Shown: positions 41,600 through 52,700 of the stretch, piece by piece
Layout: each line of letters starts with the position of its first letter
Numbering within the stretch: the stretch's first letter is position 1
Notes under the pieces: model-generated
Database searches by the model: none
What the model saw: only the letters and a program-made list of their open reading frames with translations
What the model was told of the DNA's origin: nothing
Assembly (NCBI GenBank): GCA_030267565.1
Contig: BRXU01000020.1
Coordinates: forward strand, 1,241,001 to 1,305,000
Direction: 5' to 3'
Origin: Pleodorina starrii
Taxonomy: Eukaryota; Chlorophyta; Chlorophyceae; Chlamydomonadales; Volvocaceae
Length of the DNA stretch: 64,000 nt
Program-made: the position numbers and the translations under genes

Positions 41600-42850
41600 A
41601 CAAACGGGCAGCGGCAATCATGTGGCCACAGCATGCTAGCGTTTTTATTCCGCGTGCGGCTCACCGCAAACTTTTGCAGTTTCGTTTGTGCTGTTGGGCG
41701 GTTGCGGCCAACAGATCACGAGTGGGCAGAGTTCATGTCCCTAGGACTGAGCGAAAATGTCCCTGCTGCGTTGCGGATGGTGAAATAGAGGACCAGAAGC
41801 ATGTCCTAATGGAGTGCCCTGCTTATAGCAACATCCGCGCGGATGAAGGGTTCCCTCAATTCGAGGGTATGGATGGAGGAAGCGATGAGATGGGATCCCC
41901 CTCGTTTGGCGAAGATGCTTGAGCGCATCTGGGCCCACCGCAACGCAATGGTCCCCTTTGGCCGCTAGTATCTCCTTCTCCTGCATGGGCGGTTTTTTAC
42001 TGTCGTGCTTTTAAGCGTTTTTGTTCGCGCACACACCTGCCTGACGGAAGGTGAAACCTGGTTCGCTAGCAGCCAACCGGTCGCGCGCGTGTGGGCAGAG
42101 AACATGCATGTTCCTAAAGCTGAACAGAGGCTAGGTAGGTGCCCCAGCTGCAACTCGAGCAGGCAATGGGAGGAGAGAAGCATGGGCCGACGGAATACCG
42201 TTGGGTGGTTGCAGCCAACAGCAGGTCGCGCATGGGCAGATTACATGTTCTTAGAGCTGATAGAACGGAGATGCCCCAGCTGCAACTCGAGCAGCCGAAT
42301 AGGGAAGCATGTGTCGATGGAATACCCCGCTTACAGGGACATCCGCGCGGAGGAGGGCTTTCCCTAGTTTGGCCGGGGGGTGTTGAAAGATGCGATGAAA
42401 TGGGAGCCAGCCATCCAGTCTGGCAAGGACGCATTTGGGACCACCGCAACGCTATCGCCCCTTTTGGTGTTCCTTTTCTCCTGCTGTGTGGAATTTGACT
42501 CCCTTATTTTAAAGACATTTTAGACATTTTCGCTAGTCCCTTTTAGTTCCCTTGACTCGTACGTACGGGTTTCTTTTCAGGGACGTTGCACGCATCACCG
42601 GCGAGAATGCATCTCTTCGTAAAGTTTGCTTGGCATTTGTCTTTCAAGTGATGTCATTCGTCTGTGCTTCTCCTGTATCCTGACGTTACATCGCTTCTTT
42701 GGTTACTGTTTCTCTTGTTTTCGTTTGCTTTTCTGCGTGGCTGAAGCGGTTCATGAGCCTCCGGGTTCGTTTGAGCCGTACGAGCTCGTTGAAGCTTGTA
42801 ACATCATCATCACGCATCACCACCCATGTAACAAGCGCACAAACAGATGA
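41600..42850 (+). pseudogene. Rearranged C-terminal RT/zinc-finger fragments of the (CA)n-tailed LINE family
   Basis: Copy 1 (41640-41990) codes a conserved LINE C-terminus: KCPCC, then EDQKHVLMECPAYSNIR (C-x2-C, H-x4-C finger), then in another frame LAKMLERIWAHRNAMVPFGR and a stop, then the family 3' UTR start. Two further degenerate versions follow (about 42040-42180 with RCPSCNSS; 42185-42480 with RRCPSCNSSSR and PAYRDIRAEEGFP). A 3'-UTR-like end reaches CCCATGTAACAAGCGCAC at 42825-42842. Frameshifts and duplication show it is dead. Confidence 0.65.
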
Positions 42851-43706
42851 ATAATTATTTGCTGTTCGTGTCTGACATGCGTATCGCGGCAAATGGGTTC
42901 TGCTCTATGGACTGCTGCTGGCGCAATTATCAACTTCAGCTCTTATTGCAACCTTGCATATGACGCGAAATAATGTAATTCCACACACACAAGGAGGAAC
43001 TGCGAAAGCATTCGTTTAAAGAGGAAAGCAAGAAGTCTTGCTTAGCAGGTTTGGCAAGCGGTTCCGATCCTGTACTTATTATTACTTATTATTACAATAA
43101 CAATGTTTCTCACGAATTTGCATAATAATAACGTGTGTTCCCAAGTTCACACAGTTGGACGCGATGACAGGTCGCCCACAGACGGACCGGGGGACTGAAA
43201 GGAGCGATTTAAGCAACGTTTGCAATGGAAATGCAACATATTGTTACTTGTTAACTATATCAGTCAGCAGTCATTAAATCAATCAGCTACATGCATTATG
43301 TGTAGCGGCGGGCCGGGCATGTATTACCGGTTCTAGAGGACCCAACGCCGCTGGTCTATGGGCCCATGGAAACCTTACAGGAGCGTAAGTGTATGTGTAC
43401 AGGACTTCAGGACTAACTAACGAGTAACAAGTATCAAGTTATAGGCAAAACCGCCGGTCTTTGTCGGACATGCCGCGGAGCTTTACGGTCCGGACGGCCG
43501 CAGTACATATACGAATCGGGGGCTATACGAAGTGCCACTGATAGGCGCCAGGGTGGCACCTTATCTACTTTAAGGCATCCATATTTCACTTGTGGATGCA
43601 CTTCGTTTCGGCCTGCTTCTAGGGGTGAATCGTGCATACTTCATTCGGGCACCCAACAGGCAGCATTAACACATCGCGGGGTCATTGCAGCTTGGCAAAG
43701 TAAAAC
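42851..43706. other. Spacer upstream of SPK-C, no gene seen
   Basis: AT-richer sequence with TTATTA runs near 43075-43100 and 43130. No ORF with domain character. It should contain the SPK-C promoter, but its last 200 bp do not resemble the SPK-A/B/D upstream region closely. Confidence 0.4.
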
Positions 43707-46700
43707 ATGAATCGCAACGTCTTATTATGCTGTGTTATTGTCGCAACGTTATGCATCGCCGGATCAGGTTGGTGCCTTCGCGCATATATATCCCAACGAA
43801 CGTCTATGCAGTGTTTTGTGTGGATGCAAACCGTGCGACATAATTTGACTGTTTTAATAATATATACATGTTTGATTAGTAACCATCGTGTGATGGTTCG
43901 ATAGGAATTGCCCGTCACCCTACCTGCCTGCTGCCGGAAACGAATGCGCTCCAGACTCCAAGTTGCTAGCGGCGACAAAATTTTCTTACTTTCGCATTCA
44001 TCATTCGAACTTCGCGGTGATAATTGCTTCCTTACCAGGTGCCGAGGGCCCCAAGGCTGCTCTCACAATGGTCGCGTCGAAGCATGCGGAGAGCCCGGAG
44101 CCGGCCAAGAGCCCCAAGCCCGCCGAGAGCCCGGAGCCGGCCAAGAGCCCCAAGCCCGCTGAGAGCCCTAAGAGCCCTAAGCCTGCCAGGAGCCCGGAGC
44201 CTGCGGAGAGCCCAAAGCCTTCCAAGGGCCGCAAGTTTGGCCGCTCGCTTTGTAAGTGGGCTGTGTTCAGTCGTCTCGTCCGTGGTGGAGTGTGTAGGGA
44301 GGCTGATCCTCATGTGGGTCAAAGCAGAAACACCTTTACCCTGGACAACGTCAGACACAGTCCTTATACCTAAGCCGAACGGCGACCCCCTCCTCATTAA
44401 AAATAAGAGACCCATAGCCCTCGCCAACACGCTCTATAAATTATGGACAAGTCTCATCACGCTGTCCACATCCAAGTTTGCACCTTCTGCTGACCTCTTC
44501 AGTGAAGCCCAAGAAGGCTTCCTTAAACACAGAAACACTGAACGCCAAATCCTCAATCTCCTGCACAGCATAGAAGACGCGGGCCTCACCCGACGAGACC
44601 TATACATCCTATACGTTGACTTCTCGAGTGCTTTTAACACCATCGACCACGATAAGCTATTGCAGATTATGTATGACCTAGGCCTACCACTGGACCTGAT
44701 CGAGGTTGTACGCGATCTCTACAGCCAAGCACGCACATGCATTCGTACCGAGCACGGACGGACACCCGACATCCACATCGAACGAGGAACAGTGCAGGGC
44801 GACACGCTCTCCCCGTTACTCTTCATCATTTTTCTTGAGCCCCTTCTGCGATGGCTACATGTTGGCGGCCGAGGCTACAAGTACGGTTGCTTAACGGACA
44901 AAGATAACGAAAGATACCATTGTAGCTCCGCTGCTTACGCAGATGATCTAGCAGCAATAACCAACACGCTCTCAGACCTTACGACTCAATGCGAAAAAAT
45001 AGGCAAATATGCAAAGTGGGCAGGCCTGGAAGTGAACCACGAGAAATGTGCCGTGTCCGCCATTTTACACAAGACATCGTGGGACGTCAAACTACCACAT
45101 GGCCCGACGTGCGACAGAACACTACAATCTGCCCTGAAAGATAAAATAAGAATAAACGGCAAAACAATACCATACAAACACCCGGGGCAAGCATACAAAT
45201 ACCTAGGTGTTCACATAGCCCTGACCCTAAACTGGGCAGCGCAAATGGAGTATGTCAAAGAAAAGATTCGCACGAGGGGACATGACATTGCCACGTCCCT
45301 CGCATCCCCTGACCAACGCCTACGAATGATCCAGACCTGTATCCAGCCCGCAATTGCGTACAGCTTCCCCACAATGGCATACACGAACAATGATATCAAA
45401 ATCCTCGATAGTATGGTCACACGCGTCGCAAAACAGAGCTACGGACTCAAAATGGGCTTCTGCACCCGTGCAATTCTGCTCCCACAGGAACAGTACGGCC
45501 TGGGACTTGGCTCGTTCTTACCCATTTACGTACGTAAGGCCACCAGGGCCCTGGTGCTCTCTCTTAACGATCAAGGGCGGCTCGGTGTCGTAACCCGTGC
45601 ACTACTGGAACTGCAAGCCAAACGCGCAGGCACCCTTGAAGCACATGCGTATCGGGCGGAAAGTCATTTTTACTGCACCCTCAAGCAACTCACTCTCACG
45701 CGAGCTCATGGGCTCACAATCACCACTATGGGTAAAGAATACACTACTACCCTACACAGCCTAGCCGCCCTTGCTGATGCAATGGGTACATACCCAGGCA
45801 CTACCGACCCGGTCATCCCGTATCGGTACATTCTCCCCCTGATTGAGATTGGACTTGATCTCCGTAGTCTAGTAGACATGAACAATGACCGGTATCTGAT
45901 CGACACCACAGCCTTAAAAAGTCTTACCAATGGGAGAGCGCGGCACCGACACCTTGTCTCTCTTAACCGCCTGAGCCTTGCACTAAGCGCCACAGGGGAA
46001 AACCCATCCAAATGCAATCACGAACGACCCCTCCCCCATCGCGACAGGAAGCTACCCGATTTCCCCGTTATCAGCAGCCTTGTTCGTAACAACCTGTCAC
46101 CCACCCCCGCCTCACAACGCCTCATCACTGAATTCCTGCGGGCACGCGCCAACACATACCAACCCAACATAAACACCGAACACACACATCACACAGTTGT
46201 ACCTGGACGGTGGGTTAAACACGGCCACGATGAATTCTTCGTGCCTGATGCGACGCCACCCACTCAAACCACACACGAAGACCGCCACATGCCCCATAAT
46301 GCCGACCCCCCCGAACATGGGATCCCAGAAAACACCGACCCTGATGACCCGATGGATGGTACCACGGACAAAACCCAACAAGCAGCCGCAAACCCTCCTA
46401 ATCCGCATGGTAACACCCTGACACAACCTCCCAACCAACCCAAACGCCGCATCCAATCTCTACCATCAGCGCCTGATGACGAGGATGGGGAGCCTAACAA
46501 GAAAGCCCGCCAACTACAAAGGACAAGTCAGCGACGAAAATGCACCCCGGCTGTGAGGCGGCGAAACTGGATAGCCGCGAACACACGCACAAGCAACCCC
46601 AAAATAAAAGACGACCACGTACGGATGGGAGAAGCTGTTCACGAAGATGAAGAGGCCAACCCTGGTCACACTCGCTTCGCCATGAGTGCCCGATCCTTCT

Positions 46701-49700
46701 TTACAAACCTTATGTTAGCTGTCCCTACACTGGGACGAGGCTCTCCGACAAACTCAACCCCTGTCCTAACACGGCAGAGATCGCTCTCCACGAAGCTACA
46801 GAACACAATGCAGCTTCTTGCAACCCAGTCGCACAACAACCCTATCCTAAAGAAACTACAAACACACCCTCTAATCGAGCATGCCAACACCCAGCCCGAC
46901 GACAACGCAGAGCCCCCCTCGGAAAACCAACTGCCTACACTGCAACGCAGGACAACCTTGAAGCAGGTAAACTGGCGACTGGCACGAAAGCAATTGCTTT
47001 GTGTAAACCCCCCGCTAACAGATCGCCAGCACCCAGATAGCACTCTGGCTAACCAGCTCGTGTGCAGCCTCTACTCTGATTGTGAGTTTGTTGAACGAAT
47101 CATCTACGGACCATTCCGAAAGCGAGAAACCGTAGAGCCAAAAACACGGTGCAAACGCCTCAATAAGAAACGCCCAACCACCATCGACCTCACCGAGACA
47201 GGGGACCCACAGGACAAAGGCACGACGATGGAAGTTGACGGAGGTATGCGTAAGAACACTACTGGTGCGGGAGCACCCAATCCAACACCAAGAATTATAG
47301 ACGGCCGCCTGGCTGGCGGCCCAAGCAGCACACACGCGGACTACTACAGAGTACAGTGGTGCAACACTATCGTGTGTGCAGGCGCGATCAGTGCCTACCG
47401 GCTGCTTAACTACCATGCCAAAGCGAGCAAGAACACGATAGCCAAGTACGGACGCGGAGCTGGAAGATACTTACACGAAGTCTCTTGGGAAGACTCAGAC
47501 ATGCCTCTCCGCGACATTCAAGGGCAATACAACTGGCCCACCTTACTCGCCACCCACCAAGTGCGTAATGCAACGCAGACCACCGTCAAACTCCCACCAG
47601 CCCCACTTGATACTCACCTTTCCAATGCGCAACGACAAGGCAGATGGGACCCCCCGAGCGCTGATACGTGTGCACGCACCAGGCATACACTAACACATGT
47701 GACAATCAACACGGTACCCTGCAACCCAGACAGAGATATAAAACCACCTGGGAAATACGTAATCATACCAGGGGAGCCTAGCGACTCCGAACTTCACGTG
47801 TATGACCCAACTGGCGCCTGGATAGGAAGTCTCCAAATCGACCGGGTGCGCTCCCTTTATGCACGATACCAGCACTCACGGCAAACCAGGCCCGATGCCC
47901 ACAACAAGTTAGCTGCCAGAGGAGGCTTTGATGAGGACGTAGCCAAACTCCTGTTAAGATACAAAATCACACCTCAAAAGAAACACAGGAATGGACGACC
48001 AGGTGTCGGCACACACCAGAATCAAGCAACAATCAGAACCTGCCCCGAGAACCAAGTCACAATATGTCCTGAGCTTAGCGTTGTACTACAAGACGCGACA
48101 CAAGCAACTTGTGAGAGGTTTGCATCACCTCTCAACGTCGATAACTCCACGACACAGTACTTCAGCGCGTACGGGGAGGACCAACTCTTCGGAGCAAACC
48201 TCGACGCGTACGCGCAGCTTTTCAACGGACTGTCCATTGCCCACCCGGACCCCACCCCTGAGGCGTCAAACCATGCGCTTGCCTGGGCAATTCTCTCGGC
48301 ACAGGAAGCATCGGACAACCCTGAACCGACATTGACTATCCTTATTCTGAAGTACAGCCTGAACGGCCCATATAGCAAGCATATGGGAAACCCCGCAGTG
48401 CGGCGCCTAGGTCGCGTCCCAGCAACCCATGAGCTCGCGAAATTGCAACAGGGTAGAGGAAGCACGACGGCCGCAACGGCTTACAAATCCGGTCTCGACG
48501 TCATAGCAGTCGGCAACATCAGCGGCCTTGCTCTCCTTACGCACACAATCGGTCCTAAGATTGCAATGAACACTGACAACCTGCTGGGACGTGACCAACC
48601 CCAACGAACACCTGGCCCCTGCCCAACACCAGACCGCACCCGGTGGGCAAAGCGACACCTACATGAACTACGAAAAGGGCAGTCTAACCCGGCCTTCAGC
48701 ACTACAGCCTGGGAGATCGAGCGGACAACACCAGGACAGCGGTACCGCCTGTCTGACAGCCAACCAGTGCATACCCGCCTACGATATGCTCCCAAAATCG
48801 GGCTGTACACCGACGGTAGCTGTGTCAAGGACCCAGAACACGACCTGAACATCCTAGGGGCAGCCATCTACGACGCTGCCACCGACCGTTTGCACCATGT
48901 GGCACCCAACGGCAAGGGGCCCACCAATACCATCACACGCGCTGAACTTGCTGCCATACATCAAGCGTTGAAGTTATACGCCAACTACGATGACTGCCTG
49001 TACCTCTTTACAGACTCTGCAGCCTCTCTTCATCTCACCCGGCGTGCCATCGTTGAAAAATCCAAACTCCACATTAGCAAACACAAGGAACTGCTACTTA
49101 ACATCGACGAGTTACTATGGCACAGGGCTTCACAGGGACTCCGAACCGTGCTACTCAAAGTCAAAGCGCACGCTAACGCCTCACTCGGCAATGATAAAGC
49201 CGACCAAGGGGCAACCGCCGTCGCAAAAGGCGATGCTGAAGCCACACTAACCGAAGAAAGTGACAATAACCCCTTCGATAAAATCTTCTGGTTTCGTCAA
49301 ACCACGACCGAGCTGTACGGTAACGACCTCAACCGTGGCATAACAATTCTCCTCAACAAAACCACCCATCATGGCTTTACGCCCTCGGGCGTATATACGG
49401 ATCTATGGGAAAAAGCCAGCCCTAAACTCTGCGCACGAACTAGCAACTTGACGATCACCCGCGGAGGCGGACACAGCCTTTTTAAGCGAGTATTCGACTA
49501 CAGGTGGGGCCAATTATGGCACGCCGGCCTTGCCAAGCGGTATGGCATACCAACAAAACACCTAGAAGTGCACACCAACACCGCGAAGGAGAGCAAAGCC
49601 CCCTGCCCCCTATGCGGCCTACCAGATTCAGGCGGACATATTCTGGGAGGATGCAAAGAAACTGGTCACATAGCCATGTACATAAAACGGCACAACGCCG

Positions 49701-52700
49701 CTGCCCTGCTTATCGCAGATACCATACACAAAGGCAGGTATGGTGGATGCTACACCATCATTGACGCCTGTGCAGAAGACGCCAGCCCGGAATACTCATC
49801 TGGCACTCGACTGCCGAAATGGCTTTTACCCAATATCCCGGAAAAAAAGAGGAAGAAAATGCGACCAGATCTCCTTCTTATCCCGACCCTACCACTATCG
49901 ACCACAGAGCAAACCACACCGTACAACGGACCACCGGACCGCTCAAAACACACAGTATTTGTGATCGAGATAGGATACACAGGGGACCTCCGACATGATG
50001 AAAAGAATGAGCAAAAAGCAAAACAGCACGCGAAGCTAGCCCGCAGGCTCAAGGCCAACGGCTGGAAAGTGCGGTATACACCGAAGGAAGCCATCACACT
50101 TGGATTCGGTGGGACGATCCGCAATGACCTAAAGCCCCTTATCACCGAGCTCGGCGTGCCACCAGACACTGCCACACAATGCTGCGCGCGCCTTCATGAC
50201 CTCGCAATCAAGTACCTGAATAACATAGTCCTACGGCGACGCTCCCTCGAGGGACCCACATGCTACACGTCCAATCGTCAAGGGGTAGGGTAAGGTTGTT
50301 TTTTGTGGAGCTCCCCTGGTGGTGGCGGCGTACAGGCTCCTAGTCGAGCCTCATCGCACCCGCCCCCATAAACCACGCCAGGGTTTTGGCCCGGCGTAAT
50401 ATTATTATTATTATTATTATTATGTGTAGGGAGGCTGCTGCTGTGTCAGGCTCATCGGATTGCAGCATCGGGCGCTGGGAACTCTTGAGCTTCACTCATC
50501 GTGGTGATTTGACTGTTCGTTGACAATCGAACGGCATCTCGCCGTGCCCTTCGTGCAGGGTTGTGCCTGGCCCACCGATCGTTTGTGAAGGAAAGCACTG
50601 ACTCCCTCCCCCCGCGTTTGGCCTCACAGTTGGCGCGTCCAAGCCCGCTGAGAGCCCAGAGCCGGCCAAGAGCCCCAAGCCCAGCCTTAGCCCCAAGAGC
50701 CCCAAGCCTGCTGAAAGCCCGGAGCCGGCCAAGAGCCCCAAGCCCGCCGAGAGCCCTAAGAGCCCCAAGCCTGCTGAGAGCCCAGAGCCGGCCAAGAGCC
50801 TGAATCCCAGCCCCAGCCCCAAGAGCCCCAAGCCCGCTGAGAGCCCTGAGCCGGCTAAGAGCCCCAAGCCCGCTTAGAGCCCCAAGCACAGCCCTAGTCC
50901 CAAGAGCCCCAAGCCCGCTGAGAGCCCGGAGCCGGCCAAGAGCCCCAAGCCCGCTGAGAGCCCGGAGCCGGCTAAGAGCCCGAAGCCCGCCAAGAGCCCG
51001 GAGCCGGCTAAGAGCCCTGAGCCTTCCAAGGTCCTCAAGTCTGGCCGCTCCCTGTGTAAGTGGATTGTCGTGGCGCGCATACACAAAAGGGTTGTGTAGA
51101 AACCATGTAGGCACAAACACAACTAGGCTCCTATATATAGGAGTGATTAGTGTCATATGTGCTGTTGTTGTGAGGATACGATGCTGCCAGCCGTGCTGCC
51201 AGCAGCCATGTTGTGTATGTAGGGTACTGCCAGCGCATGAATGTCCTCTTCCCACGCACCCATGTCCTTATTACTTGTAGCACGGTGCACACTACAACTA
51301 CGATTACAATGGTTGCACCGTTCCGTTCACACCAGCCATTGTTTCTGACCTTCCCTCCTCTTCCTTGCAGTGAGCGCCGCCAAGAGTCCTAAGCCCGCTG
51401 AGAGCCCGGAGCCGGCCAAGAGCCCCAAGCCTAGCCCTAGCCCCAAGAGCCCCAAGCCCGCTGAGAGCCCCAAGCCCGCTGAGGTCCCCAAGAGCCCCAA
51501 GCCCGCCAAGAGCCCGGAGCCGGCTAAGAGCCCCAAGCCCGCCAAGAGCCCGGAGCCGGCTAAGAGTCCCAAGCCCGCCAAGAGCCCGGAGCCGGCCAAG
51601 AGCCCCAAGCCTAGCCCTAGCCCCAAGAGCCCCAAGCCCGCTGAGAGCCCTGAGCCGTCTAAGAGCCCGAAGCCCGCCAAGAGCCCGGAGCCGGCTAAGA
51701 GCCCTGAGCCTTCCAAGGTCCTCAAGTCTGGCCGCTCCCTGTGTAAGTGGGTTGTCGTGGCGCGCATGCACAAAAGGGTTGTGTAGAAACCATGTATGCA
51801 CAAGCACAACTAGGCTCCTATATATAGGAGTGATTAGTGTTGTATGTGCTGTTGTTGTGAGGGTACTATGCTGCCAGCCGTGCTGCCAGCCATGCTGTGG
51901 AGGATACTGCCAGCGAATAAATGTCCTCTTCCCACGCACCCATGTCCTTGTAGCACGGTGCACACTACAACAACGATTGCAATGGTGGCACCGTTCTGTG
52001 CAACCCGGCAATTGTTTTTGACCTTCCCTCCTCTTCCTTGCAGTGAGCGCCGCCAAGAGTCCTAAGCCCGCTGAGAGCCCGGAGCCGGCCAAGAGCCCCA
52101 AGCCTAGCCCTAGCCCCAAGCGCCCCAAGCCCGCTGAGAGCCCGGAGCCGGTCAAGAGCCTGAATCCCAGCCCCAGCCCCAAGAGTCCCAAGCCCGCTGA
52201 GAGCCCAGAGCCGGCCAAGAGCCCCAAGCCCAGCCCTAGCCCCAAGAGCCCCAAGCCCGCTGAGAGCCCGGAGCCGGCTAAGAGCCCGAAGCCCGCCAAG
52301 AGCCCGGAGCCGGCTAAGAGCCCTGAGCCTTCCAAGGTCCTCAAGTCTGGCCGCTCCCTGTGTAAGTGGATTGTCGTGGCGCGCATACACAAAAGGGTTG
52401 TGTAGAAACCATGTAGGCACAAACACAACTAGGCTCCTATATATAGGAGTGATTAGTGTCATATGTGCTGTTGTTGTGAGGATACGATGCTGCCAGCCGT
52501 GATGCCAGCAGCCATGTTGTGTATGTAGGGTACTGCCAGCGCATGAATGTCCTCTTCCCACGCACCCATGTCCTTATTACTTGTAGCACGGTGCACACTA
52601 CAACTACGATTACAATGGTTGCACCGTTCCGTGCACACCAGCCATTGTTTCTGACCTTCCCTCCTCTTCCTTGCAGTGAGCGCCGCCAAGAGTCCTAAGC

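Noticed and set aside
44024..44305. Upstream extension of the SPK-C LINE ORF to 44024
   Set aside because: This part is out-of-frame SPK-C exon 2 and intron sequence; the element starts at 44306, after the target duplication.
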